Origin: Silene latifolia
Taxonomy: Eukaryota > Streptophyta > Magnoliopsida > Caryophyllales > Caryophyllaceae
Direction of reading: 5' to 3'
DNA length: 64,000 nt
Assembly (NCBI RefSeq): GCF_048544455.1
Contig: NC_133537.1
Coordinates: 14,445,541-14,509,540, forward strand
Shown here: positions 1 through 10,046 of the stretch, piece by piece
Layout: every line of letters begins with the position of its first letter
Position numbering within the stretch: the first letter of the stretch is position 1
Translations under genes and position numbers: made by a program
The notes under the pieces: generated by a model
Told to the model about the DNA's origin: nothing
Databases searched by the model: none
What the model saw: only the letters and a program-made list of their open reading frames with translations

Positions 1-677
1 TCTGATTTCTTTGCCACTTTGAGGGATTGCATGTTGCATCCTCTGGCAGCTATCTGGACGTTGACCACCTCGTCATTCTCGTCTTTGGAGACGAGCTTAT
101 GCGCTTCCCCCCGGTCCGAGACATACATCAGTGTTAGGGCCCGGATGGACATCATTGTGTCAGCCTCACTCAGGGCGACTCGGCCTATGAGAACGTTGTA
201 GGCGGACGAGCCGTCGATGACCACGAACTCAGCTAGGACATTCTTAGCCGCATTCTTTTCGCCGAACGTCACCGGGAGTCTGATTGATCCCAGTGGTACC
301 AGGCCGGCCCCAGAGAAGCTGTATAGTGGGTTGGTGCGGGGGCTCAAGTCCTTGACTTTCGGCCGAGGCCGAGGAAGCACTCCCCGAACATGATGTTCGT
401 GTACGCGCTGTGTCGATCGGGCACCTCTTGACCAGGTGGTTGGATATGTCCAAATTGACTACAAGTGGGTCGTTGTGAGGAGCGATGACTCCTTCGTAGT
501 CCTTCCTTCCAATGGTTATATCGGGGGATCTTTGGAAGCGGGGATCGCCGTGTTGGGCACAAAGTTGATGGCCTGATATAGCTCGTTCAGATGCCGTTTG
601 TGCCCATGGGCGGACCCTCCGTTCTCGTTGCCCCGATGACAACATGGATCACTCCTATCCGTTCGAAGACGGATTTC
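1..677 (-). pseudogene. protease region of Tat-like pol, frameshifted and truncated
   Basis: The - strand translation carries the usual segment between gag and the aspartic protease in Tat elements (EGVIAPHNDPLVVNLDISNH). It then reaches the protease active-site region near 405-420, where the catalytic triplet is damaged: the upstream part reads VKRCPIDT in one frame and the downstream part AYTNIMFGE in another. Beyond it, protease-like strands (LPVTFGEKN, SAYNVLIGR) continue to the left edge. The region is non-functional as it stands. Confidence 0.65.
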
Positions 678-2237
678 TTACCCGAACTTTGGCGTCGATC
701 TTTTGGCCTTTGGCAACGTACTTGCCGAGACTCCCTTCCGGATCGGCTCTTCAATGGCATTCTTCGATGCCGCGTCGTTGGTTAAGTGGCGGTGTGGCCG
801 TGGTACTCGCAAAGATCGGCTCGTGTCACCGTCACTTTTTGGCTTGGGGGGTCTCTCCCACTTCTGGCCCTCGTTTTTGCTCAGGGCGAAGACCTCGGCG
901 GCTGATACGACGAGAGGGGTTTTATCACTATACCGCCTCTGGTGGTACGTTCCCGAACTCCACCCGGCGCCTGTCGAGTCCTGTTTCCTGGCAGACTTGT
1001 CCGACCGTGACCTATTATTCTCACGGCGTCTTTCATCGGACCGTGACCCGTTGTTGTCACGGCGTCTTTCATCCGGGTTGTCCTCCCGGTGGCTCTTCTT
1101 TTCGGAGTGCTCGGCCTCGCTGGGGCCTACCCATGTCTTGTGATAGTCTTCTACCTTGATGGCCTGGTCGGCCATCCTCCTGGCGGCATCCAAGCTCGAG
1201 CCTCCGCACTTGATGAGCTCATTTTTTAAGTCTCCCCTTGGGATGCCCTTCATCAGCGCGAAGGCCGCCAGTTCGGGATTAATTTCTCGAATCTGCTGGA
1301 CCTTTCCATCGAACCTCTTCACATAGCTTCGTAGAGACTCGCCCCCCTCCTGTTTGATAGTTAGGAGGTCCGATGTCTCCACGACCCTTCTCTTGTTGCA
1401 AGAGTACTGGGCTAGAAAGGCGTCTCTTAGGTCGGCGTAATAGTATACCGAGCCGTCGGGAAGCCCTTTGTACCAACTTTGAGCCATCCCATGCAAAGTT
1501 GTTGGGAAAACTCGGCACCAGACCTCATCGGGCTGCTCCCATACCGACATGTAAGACTCGAAAGCCTCAGCGTGGTCGGCTGGATCACTATCTCCTTTGT
1601 ATGATAGGGGTGGCAACTTGAGCTTGGTTGGCACCTGGACTTCTAGGACGTAGGCGTTGAGGGGCTGTCTGACCACGTGTCGAACGACACGCGGCGATCG
1701 GCTCCTCGCATTCCTAATCCGGCTCCTCTCCTCGTAGCGGGAAGGACTCCTTCTTCGACTCGGACTTCTTCTCCAACTTTTTGAGTCGGACTCCTCCGGC
1801 TCCTTTGGGGTAAGCCTCGTTCGTCTTTGCGGGGACGCCTGTCCTCCCATGAGCGGGAAGGACTTAGGTCTACCACGCCCACTTTGGGCTCCCCGCGACT
1901 TGGCCGGGTCGCCTCTCCTAGTGCTCCGTTCAAATTTCTGAGTCACATTTTGGGCCCTGGTCTCCTGGACGGTTTCCGCCGCTCTTGTCGGCGTGACAGT
2001 GTGAGCAGGCGTATTACTAATTAGGTCCAGGACCATTTTCAGTTTTGCTATGTCAACCACATGTCCCATGATGGTGACCTGGTTGGCTGGCAGCGGCGTG
2101 TCCGGTATTATTGGCATCCCGAACTCCGGTTGGATTACTCCGCCGGTGGAGGGCTGCACGACTCCATAATTGTTGAAGGTATCATCTTGGTAGAATGCGG
2201 CTTCGTCGGTCACGACTGCGTCTTGTTGTTTTGACAT
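678..2237 (-). CDS. gag polyprotein of Tat-like element
   Basis: This is the capsid-type protein of a Ty3/gypsy element, expected to form the cytoplasmic particle. I chose the Met at 2237, about 75 bp after the primer site; the open frame extends further upstream only through LTR sequence. The product is about 519 residues. A typical retrotransposon gag core lies in the middle, with motifs such as VFPTTLHGMAQSWYKGLP and LTIKQEGGESLRSYVKRF. Arg/Ser-rich low-complexity stretches flank it: one before the core (about 1690-1795), and one after it with a nearly duplicated RRR-NN-SRSD segment (about 985-1085). No zinc knuckle was seen. The frame stays open to 678, then continues into a disrupted protease region. 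It is not a host gene. Confidence 0.75.
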   Translation of the reverse strand: MSKQQDAVVTDEAAFYQDDTFNNYGVVQPSTGGVIQPEFGMPIIPDTPLPANQVTIMGHVVDIAKLKMVLDLISNTPAHTVTPTRAAETVQETRAQNVTQKFERSTRRGDPAKSRGAQSGRGRPKSFPLMGGQASPQRRTRLTPKEPEESDSKSWRRSPSRRRSPSRYEERSRIRNARSRSPRVVRHVVRQPLNAYVLEVQVPTKLKLPPLSYKGDSDPADHAEAFESYMSVWEQPDEVWCRVFPTTLHGMAQSWYKGLPDGSVYYYADLRDAFLAQYSCNKRRVVETSDLLTIKQEGGESLRSYVKRFDGKVQQIREINPELAAFALMKGIPRGDLKNELIKCGGSSLDAARRMADQAIKVEDYHKTWVGPSEAEHSEKKSHREDNPDERRRDNNGSRSDERRRENNRSRSDKSARKQDSTGAGWSSGTYHQRRYSDKTPLVVSAAEVFALSKNEGQKWERPPKPKSDGDTSRSLRVPRPHRHLTNDAASKNAIEEPIRKGVSASTLPKAKRSTPKFG

Positions 2238-2313
2238 CTTCTTAGCTTTTTGGGTGGGTTTTTGTTGTTTTTTTTTTGTTTGGGAATGAATGTGACTAGC
2301 TTCTAGTAGCGTT

Positions 2314-2332
2314 TCCCCACAGACGGCGCCAA
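2314..2332 (-). promoter_or_regulatory. tRNA primer-binding site
   Basis: The - strand reads TTGGCGCCGTCTGTGGGGA directly downstream of the LTR. It starts minus-strand DNA synthesis. The sequence type is common in Tat elements; the tRNA was not identified by alignment. Confidence 0.7.
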
Positions 2333-2342
2333 TTATTCCGGG

Positions 2343-2938
2343 TGTAATTCCAGAGCAGATATTCGTTACCACCCGTTGCTTGTAGAATGATGTCTTTGGT
2401 TGAATCCTTCTTGTCTTTATCGTTCCTTTCGGCCTCTCCTGCAACAATGAACAAACTGAGGGCTTGGCTTTGTGCCAAGCGTACTCACTCCGACGCTCAA
2501 GTCAGTAACTTAGGGGATAAGTTGTTCCTTGGCTAAATGTATATTGTAGAGAGAGAGGGAAGATTATACCAGATGAATAGTGTTTCTTAGGTTAAGTTGT
2601 GGATCTTTTCCTCAATGAAGGTTGAGGAGTATTTATAGACTTTCACCTTTTGTCACTTAGTGGCCAAGTGGCCAAGTGGCTAGCAGGTGGAAAGACTGAT
2701 CTACCCCTCGGCCGAGGGACCTATGGCAGGCCGGCGGGCCCTGTTGACTCACCGCCGAGGGGTCTTGGATGTGAGTACGCGGGTATGTGCCCCGGCTGGC
2801 AAGTTGCCATGCCGAGACCCAGGCTGACAGGCCGATGGGCTGCATCGGCTAGGCTGTCTAAGCCGTTGACTTGCTGTGGATATCTTTGACCTTGCTCAAT
2901 ATGTTGACTTGGTCAGCGGTGCAGAATATGCCCCATCA
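2343..2938 (-). repeat. 5' LTR of the Tat-like element
   Basis: About 596 bp. On the - strand it starts TGATGGGGCATATTCTGC and ends ATTACA, a few bases before the primer-binding site. The + strand therefore reads TGTAAT...CCCATCA. The partner LTR is outside the window, so the boundaries rest on the TG/CA ends and on the primer site. Divergence between the two LTRs cannot be judged. Confidence 0.7.
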
Positions 2939-3819
2939 ACTATATTAACATTTCGCTGGGTATTGATGCATTTGTATAGTCTGCTAGTCAATGATCATAC
3001 CCATACGAGTTCACATCATAGTGTTGATTTATATTGTTATTGTTGACACAAAGATGAGGTGTCTTACTGACAAACACTATCTCCAAGCTAAATACTCCTT
3101 GAATGTTTTTTTATGTGATGTACATTAATTACTCCACAAAATTTGGGTGTTTGTCAACAAGGAAAAAGAATACTATCTCATAAGTTATGTCTTTTAAGCT
3201 AATTTAGATAAGGTTGGCGATCATTCTATTTTCAAAGACTCGGTTTTTATATAAGCTATGATATAACTCAATTTCGAATTGATGGCCATGGATTTGGACT
3301 ATTACGTAGCTTTTGGTGAAAAGATAGAGATATAAAATTTTGTTCATGTTGTGGTTCATGATATTTTTTTGTTCACACTTTTATTTGCATTGTCAAGTAG
3401 GATTAGTGAGACAACTTAGGTATTGACTTCTCCCTCATAGAACATAGATATGAATAACGTATATCAAGTTATTCTTTTGAAATTGCTTTTGACCGTTTTG
3501 CCCTATATATTCATGACAAAGATCGTTTATTACTCTGAAATGTGTAAGTCATACCCCTTTATGTTTCTGTTTACTTATCTAAAATTAATACCTTTAGTGG
3601 AACAGTTTAATTGTTTGCTTCCAATTTAAGTTCTATTAATGCAGCATGCTAGTTTTTTACCAGAATGGAAAAGATGCTTAATTGTGCTCGGTGTTGCCTA
3701 TGTTTTTCTTACACTCCTCTCTTATGGAGTGTTCTGTATTGATTTTAGAATTTATTTGGGTTTCCTATTCATTTTGTAGCACTAACCAGTGGTTTGTTGG
3801 GCCATTTATGTTTGTTTAG

Positions 3820-5319
3820 GAAAGCACATGGGTTGGATGCAACTTCTAGCTAGTGAAAATGCTGACCGTTGGTTCAAAACCGTCAGACTCAACGGGCCAA
3901 AAAAGGTAGTACGATTTCACATGTTTTATGTGTGCACTTTTTTTTTTCTTATTCTTATTCCATTTCATCATTTTAACTAGGAGACAGGCAGGTTAGAAAT
4001 AAAAATAATAGATTTTTCACAGAATAGTAAGGTAACTTCTGCATTCAGTTGACCATAGCTTTTCTTGTTTGGTAATTCAAACACTGATGTATATATTTGG
4101 AAATATTAAGGATCATCCAATTAAGCTAATTTATTTCAGTATGTGATATTATGAAAATTTATTCTGCACCATCTTCATATATTTCTCATTTTTTTTGTGT
4201 TTTGACTAATCAGACAAGTACACTTTTCTTTGTCAGTAAAATAAGTGTTAATTCTTCTACTATAGAAGCAATATAAAGATGGATGAAGATACTGTAGAGT
4301 TAACTTGCGCCTCTCATAACCTGGCCTTTTTAAGGTATGTGCATGTACATTTAATTTTCAAACCATGTCTTGCTTATTCATTGAAGTATTATTGGATTTC
4401 AGCTGATGCACATAGTCTATCCTGTCACAGTGAAGTTAAATATTGTGGGTGATCTTGATGCATTAAGCATGTGTGGATCTTCTTCTCCTATTTTGACATT
4501 TCCTTTTATTATGATATTCATATTAATGACTCGATTAAATTAATTACTTTTTGCCTGCATTCATGTATTTGAAGGGGTGGGGATTGGGGAATGTAAGGGA
4601 AGAGAGGAGACCAATTTATCTTGATTGATTAGCAAACTTCAGAGAAAATCGAGTGGAGGAGACCAATTTGTAAAATACTCTTAATAAGATAAATTTGTAA
4701 CGAAATGACATTATTCACCTTTATTGGAGCTATTTATGTTGAATGTATGACTTCGCTGGGTTAATCTCTGATTTGGTGCAACATGACTGCTTGTTACATG
4801 TTTGTTAAATTGTTATTGATTTGTGAACATTGATAAAATTACCCTTATGATATATCAGCACTTCTGAAAATGAACCAAGTTGATGGTTTTATTGATAGAG
4901 GAAGGAATAATGTTTATCAACCCATGTTCATAGTTGTTGCTGATGCACTAGATACTCTAAATATATAAACGAGTAAAAGAGCTCACTTGACTTCTGTAAT
5001 GGCTTAATTGGTGGTTACCCTTGCACACTAAGAGGTCTAGAGTACACTATAGATTATTACATTAGTATAACCTTGGTTTAAATTTTGTAATCTTTAAGTT
5101 AATGCACATATATCTTTCGGACCCCAAGTACAATTTTTTTCAACGGCATTGCATCAGAGTACACTAGCTTGTAGCTTAGCTTGTTGTGTTATTTGTTTTT
5201 CTGTTTTTAGTTCCCATTTATTCAATTGTTTCACCAAGTTTTACATCGCTTAAGTATGTTGATATTAATATTCTTGTATCTTGAACAGGCTTGCGAACAT
5301 ATTTAGTACTCCCAGCTAA
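3820..5319 (+). pseudogene. exon-like fragments inside the CACTA remnant, unknown gene
   Basis: Three short open segments are bounded by good splice signals. The first is 3820-3905 (after TTTGTTTAG, before GTAGTA), encoding a piece with LASENADRWFKTVRLNGP. The second is 4266-4334 (after TATAG, before GTATGT), with MDEDTVELTCASHNLAFLR. The third is 5289-5319 (after GAACAG), giving LANIFSTPS and a stop. Exons two and three join in phase; one and two do not join directly, so an exon may be missing or damaged. I do not recognise the protein. It could be a captured host gene fragment or the tail of the element's own second gene. Confidence 0.35.
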
Positions 5320-5640
5320 AAGGAAGGAAATACTGATACGAGGAAAACTTCTAACACACCAAAATGATGTTAGCAGTGTATTGTAGATTACTAGATGAAC
5401 TTTTTATGTTGACTTGTATAGTTGTATCACATTTAATTTGCAAGGTCTCATTTGAATCTAGAGTTTTAGGCTGAATACATACATTTGTTATTATTATAAA
5501 GATTCTAAAGAGATTCTAAATATACAATATTTCAGTTTTTTTAAGGGGAATACGTTGATAGTATGACGATCCTGTGTATTGTAATTTGATTACTTTTGCA
5601 AGTGCAATTTATTCTGAACAGAATTTGAGGAAAACAATCT

Positions 5641-5955
5641 CTAAATAATTTGGCGCCAAGATAAAATATTTATGGACACATAAAAGCGTCAATAAAATAC
5701 TGTTGACGCACAAAAGTGTCGAAGGTATATATTCTTACAACAGAAAGGTAAAATGATTTTGGACGCTAAAAAGTGTCGTTATTTGTCTTTTGGCGCTTTT
5801 AAATGTCAAGAAGCCTGACACAAAAAAGCGTAAGTAAATAGCGACGGTGCAAAAATTGACGCTTTACAAAAGCGTCGATAAAATAATTACTGACGCATTA
5901 AAGCGTCACAAAATGGCTTAAAAAGCGTCGGTAACATCAGGTATTTGTAGTAGTG
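5641..5955. repeat. subterminal repeats and terminal inverted repeat of CACTA
   Basis: There are about ten degenerate copies of a motif around GACGCTTT/AAAGCGTC in both orientations, ending with the 16-bp terminal repeat at 5940-5955. In CACTA elements such arrays bind the element's own DNA-binding protein (family knowledge). The motif differs from the AACAACGGTT-type motif of the other two CACTA elements here. Confidence 0.75.
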
Positions 5956-6138
5956 TCTCAAGCCGGTCACATGGGCGGAACTGTTGTGTGTCGAGTCATG
6001 TGTGTGTAGTACTTGTGGCTTGAATCTTGTGCATGGTTGAATGAAATGGTGAAGGAAGTGGAACGTGATAGTAGTTGAAAAATGTATTGAGAATTTGTTG
6101 ATATTAAACTTTGAGCATAGAATATGTTGGCATGTTAA

Positions 6139-6890
6139 TCTCTCTTACTACTAAGAGAATAAAAACTCTTAGTAGTTTTCCCGCCAATGCTACAAACTTG
6201 AAAATGGGCCACATCTTTCGATGCAAACTAGGTAATTATTGGGCTATAAAAATTTATTGGGCTCAAATCTTAAATCTCTTCTATTCTATCTATTCTATTC
6301 TAACTCATATTCGGATAATTAGTGATAATAATGAAAGAGAGGGACCCCCACTGTTAATTCAGAGCGGATTCTCTATCCTATTTTATGTCTTATCTTGTGC
6401 CCCATTATTTCTCCTAATGATACATTAGCATTTTAAGATATAATATTACCATTTTTATTATTTCAAGTGTGATGGGTCAAAATCTTAAGGGGATGAAATC
6501 ATGAAACAGAAGATGAGACATAAAAGTGGAACAGGTGATCTCGGTGATCTCTACTCCCAAAGGAGTTAATTGGCTAAAATATATATTTTTTATTCTAGCT
6601 AATATTCTTACTAATTAATGAAAGTGGATCCACTGTTAATTGGTTCCATTAATTTACTAACACTAATTGGCAAGTATATACCGTATATACATTATACTCA
6701 AATGATTTACACAATATTCATCATCCCCACCGAAATTATCTCATAAATTCCTTACACTCTTAATAATATAACTCCAAATTGTTTATTAGTATAATAATTT
6801 ATAAAATATTTATATAAATAATTTTATTGAGAGTCTCTTTAGAAACCAAATCTAAAAATTACGGTGCTGTAGCACGGGAACTACACTAGT
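6139..6890 (+). mobile_element. Non-autonomous Helitron, 752 bp
   Basis: It starts TCTCTCTTACTACTAAGAG and ends in a short GC hairpin (CGGTGCT..AGCACGG, 6862-6877) followed by AACTACACTAGT. These are the classic Helitron ends (5' TC, 3' hairpin plus CTAGT), with insertion between A and T and no target duplication. The flanks rejoin as GCATGTTAA/TGTTTATTATGTGGC, which matches the uninterrupted leader of element C near 39618 (GCATGTTGAATGTTTTACAATGTGGC-like). The paralogous empty site therefore supports both ends. There is no RepHel coding region, and the ORF-like stretches inside are not genes. Confidence 0.85.
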
Positions 6891-6989
6891 TGTTTATTAT
6901 GTGGCTTTTAAAAGGGTAGTGACATATCATATATATCTTGGTAGAAAAGCATGTGTAAAGTATGTTTATATTAGTAGTAGCTCGTTTTT

Positions 6990-7322
6990 GGCATGACTCG
7001 GCCGAGCAGGGCGGGTACTCGGCCGAGTAACCAGGCACTCGACCGAGTGTTGTTTGAGGGTACGAGGCAGTAGCTTCTGGTTGTGACTACTCGACCGAGT
7101 AGTAGATTGTACTCGACCAAGTAGAGCATACTCGACCGAGTATCATGCATACTCGACCGAGTATCATGCATACTCGACCGAGTATCATGCATACTCGACC
7201 GAGTATGTTTTCTGTGTTTCTGACGTTGACTACTGGAGTGGACTACTCGCCCGAGTATTAGTTATTCTCGGCCGAGTAATCCATACTCGACCGAGTTACT
7301 CGAACCGTACTCGACCGAGTGC
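6990..7322 (+). repeat. Palindrome cluster in the leader of element B
   Basis: About 13 copies of ACTCG-NN-CGAGT (centre AC, GC or CC) lie just before the gag start. Four of them (7129-7206) form a strict 21-bp tandem array with spacer TCATGCA. The five-base arms are conserved while the two centre bases drift. Element C has the same motif at the matching place, with AT as the usual centre. The function is unknown. Confidence 0.85.
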
Positions 7323-7399
7323 TTCTTTGGCGGAGGGTCATGTTTATTTTGAGCTGTAGGCTTTTGTGCTTACGTTTCCTTGCTTCTTATCAGCTCAAA

Positions 7400-8550
7400 A
7401 TGCCGCCAAAGAGGTCTGCCGCGTATGTTCAAGCATCCGAGATGACCACGGATGAGGTAGCTCGTATGATCGAGCAGCAGGATGCACTCCTTGAAGCTCT
7501 TAAGAATGTGAGTAAGGGGTCTGAGAAACCGGTGGATGCTACCCACCTGAGCACTATCATCGCCTGCTTCAACCCATCAACTTATGAGGGCACCGGGGAA
7601 CCTAAGCTGCTCGATAACTGTCACCGTGAGATGGAGAGTCTCCTTGAAGTGGTAAAGTGTCCGCCAGAGTTAACTGTTGAGCAGGTAGTGTACTACCTAA
7701 GGGGTGAGGCTGCAGTGTGGTGGCAGAATGTAAAAGAATATGCCAGAGCTTACTACAAAGATGAGGGGCTCGGTGCTATACCGTGGTCGGGCTTGAAGAG
7801 CGCTATGAGGAAACAGTTTATGCCGGAACACATCCGCCACAAGATGAGATCCGAGTTCGATTCCTTTACCATGACTGATGACATGACGGTCACATAGTAC
7901 TATCACCGGTTCCTTGAGTTATCTCGCTATGCGGAGGACGTGTAGTTAGGGCAAAGGGGTTTGGATCTTCGTTTTGAGAGGGGGTTGGCACCCAAGATCA
8001 TGAATCGATTACCAGCTGGGGTTATCACCGATCTGAAGGATGTGTATCGTACTTGAGGGTTGGGCAAGCGGAGTGGTTGGTGGATCTATCCAACGAAGCT
8101 ACGGAGAGAACCGCTACTGAGAAGAGGAAAGCAGAGAGTCGGAGTAGCAACCAGTCGGGTCACAAGAAGGGCAACTTTGGCCAGTCAAGAGCTTTTTCAG
8201 GAGGAGCTGGGTTCTCTGGAGGATCGCGAGCATGGGGTAGGGGTGGTGGACAGAGTGTTAGTGACAACTCCAACCTTACTTGCTTCAACTATGGGGGCAT
8301 AGGCCACAAGAGGTATGACTGTACTAGTGCCCGAGCTGGAGGAGCCTCAGGGGCTTATCAGGGAAGTTTCTCACAGGGTCCGAGTCAGAGTTTTGCTAGC
8401 AACATGCCATCTGGGTCATGGGGTAACCGTGGAGGGCAGAACAACAATGGCGGCTTCAACCGCAACAATGGAGGATCTTACCAGCGCTCGAACAACAGTA
8501 CGACTCAGACCTCGACAGCTAAGCCGAGTACTTCTAACACCTCGGTCTAG
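7400..8550 (+). pseudogene. gag of element B, with stops and frameshifts
   Basis: It starts at MPPKRSAAYVQ, matching element C's MPPKKTALYAR. The gag core is visible (FNPSTYEGTGEPKLLDNC, VYYLRGEAAVWWQNVKEYA). A TAG at 7895-7897 ends the first segment, and further stops follow near 7945 and 8056. The nucleic-acid-binding tail resumes from about 8060, rich in Gly, Ser and Asn. The zinc knuckle reads CFNYGGIGHKRYDC: the second Cys is Tyr, so metal binding should be lost. The equivalent knuckle in element C is intact. Confidence 0.8.
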
Positions 8551-8583
8551 GGTGGAGGTCATAAAAGCAGCGGGAATCTCTTC

Positions 8584-9384
8584 ATGATGGGCAAGCAGGA
8601 AGCTGAGAATGATGCTCATATAGTTACAGGTACCTTTCTTGTTCATAATACACCGTCTTTTATTTTGTTCGACTCTGGGGCAACACACTCTTTTGTGTCT
8701 AGAGGCCATGCTTTGTCTATGGGTTTGGGGGAGTTTGAGTTTGTAAAAGATGATGTGTTTATACCTTCTGGGGAGTCGGTGTCATATGTCAAGTTGTATA
8801 AGGATGTGTCCATGTTGGTTGGAGGGGTAGATTTACCGGTCAACTTACTAGAGTTTCCTATGGTGGGTTTGAGGTCATCGTCGGGATGGATTGGTTGGGT
8901 AAGTATGATGCCAAGATAGATTGCCGACAAAAGAAAGTGTCTTTAAAGGGTCCTAAGGGCATAAGGGTGTCTTATAAGGGATTTGTTGTGAGGACTAAGT
9001 GTAAGTTCATCGCGGTAATGACTTTAAAGTCATGTTTGAGGAAAAAGTGTCCCTTGATTCTTTGTCAAGTGAGAGATCAACGCGTGGAACAGCTGACAGC
9101 TTTTGATATAAATGTGGTGGGAGAGTTTAGTGATGTATTTCCAGATGAGATACCGAGGCTACCACCAAAGAGGGATATCGACTTCAATGTGGAGCTTAAA
9201 CTGGGAACAGGTCCTATATCTAAAACACCATACCGTATGACACTTAAAGAACTGGAAGAGTTGAAGAAACAGTTACATGGTCTGTTAGACAAGGGGTATA
9301 TCCGGCCTAGGGTGTCACCATGGGGAGCACCAGTGTTGTTTGTGAAGAAGAAAGATGGGAGCATGAGGTTATGCATCGACTATA
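8584..9384 (+). pseudogene. protease and start of reverse transcriptase, element B
   Basis: The aspartic protease active site is intact as LFDSGATHSFVS. A frameshift near 8870-8890 separates it from the following frame, which starts at [13 protein letters not shown]. The RT then begins with [30 protein letters not shown] in pieces matching element C. The CACTA element at 9385 interrupts the sequence directly after the CIDY codons; the duplicated bases are ATA (9382-9384 and 19176-19178). The frame resumes with [11 protein letters not shown] at 19180. Confidence 0.8.
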
Positions 9385-9394
9385 CACTACTACA

Positions 9395-9715
9395 AATACA
9401 GGCAACCACAACGGCCCTTTAACAACGCTTATTCACGAAAATCATCAAAACACGTTGTAGAATTTATTCCGCGAATTTTACCAAACTTAATTACAACGGT
9501 TATGTGTTGTTAACCGTTGTTATTGGTTTTAACAACAGGTCATACTTAAACAACCGTTGTTAATGAAAAAACTAATAACAACGGTTAAATTTTAACCGTT
9601 GTTAATGGTTTGGCGCCCAATTAGTGAAAAGTAATCACAACGGTTATATTAGAACCCGTTTTTAATACGTTTTAACAACGGTTGTAGACTCAATAACCGT
9701 TGTTATTAATATTAT
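9395..9715. repeat. left subterminal repeat array of the 9.8-kb CACTA
   Basis: Repeated AACAACGGTT / AACCGTTGTT units in both orientations follow the terminal inverted repeat. Comparison with the reverse strand of the CACTA at 25588-27365 shows near-identical order of units at that element's right end. Confidence 0.8.
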
Positions 9716-10046
9716 GAAAATCTTAAGAACAACATATTGCTTTATTCTGTTATACGCTACAAACACAAACACAAGCTAATACTGCTACTATATCATCCTC
9801 CATTCCTCCCTGATCGTCTCTCTGTCTTCATCTCCGTCACTGTTGTCACGTCTTCTCTCCCTCATCGTGTTTATCAATCAGGTATATATATGTTTCTTAG
9901 CAACGCTTATAAGTAGATATAGGATTTTTTGGGTTATTATCTAATTTGTTGATAATTTAGCTTAATTGCTTTCCTGAATTTCGTTTATTTGTTTGCCTAT
10001 TATTGTATTTTCTGAATTAGTTGCCTATTATTACGAATGTAGAATA
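9716..10046 (+). promoter_or_regulatory. promoter and spliced 5' leader of the transposase gene
   Basis: After the repeat array comes a short A/C-rich stretch (ACAAACACAAACACAAGC) and a C/T-rich leader. A likely leader intron follows, with donor ATCAG/GTATAT at 9881/9882 and acceptor ending AATGTAG at 10042, four bases before the ATG. The same order (array, A/C-rich stretch, C/T-rich leader, leader intron) recurs before the second gene at 13800-14292. Confidence 0.55.

Larger units (their letters stand above)
1..2938 (-). mobile_element. Ty3/gypsy Tat-like LTR retrotransposon, 5' part
   Basis: Read on the - strand this is LTR, primer-binding site, gag and the start of pol; the rest lies beyond the left edge. 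The LTR (2343-2938) runs TG to CA, is followed by a TGGCGCCGTCTGTGGGGA-type primer site, and then by a gag-like ORF and a protease-like region. That order and primer-site type are usual for the Tat/Retand branch of plant gypsy elements (family knowledge). Because the other end is missing, no target-site duplication can be checked. It appears to sit inside the CACTA element whose right end is at 5955, since no CACTA left end is found between 2939 and 5640. Confidence 0.8.
2939..5955. mobile_element. CACTA (En/Spm) element, right-hand part
   Basis: The right terminus is clear: the + strand ends in GGTATTTGTAGTAGTG at 5955, the inverse of CACTACTACAAATACC, preceded by about 315 bp of subterminal repeats. 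Element B's leader starts at 5956 (TCT). The left terminus is not in the window; the Tat-like element occupies 1-2938 and presumably split this one. The 2.7 kb of AT-rich interior holds no long ORF but has three exon-like pieces (see 3820-5319). The subterminal motif differs from that of the CACTA elements at 9385 and 25588, so it is a different subfamily. Confidence 0.75.

Noticed and set aside
6111..6428. 105-residue ORF at the start of the Helitron
   Set aside because: It begins outside the Helitron in element B's leader and crosses the insertion point; chance frame.
7129..7206. CRISPR-like array
   Set aside because: The regular repeats have identical 7-bp spacers and lie in a plant retrotransposon leader; there are no cas genes, and the spacer length is far too short.
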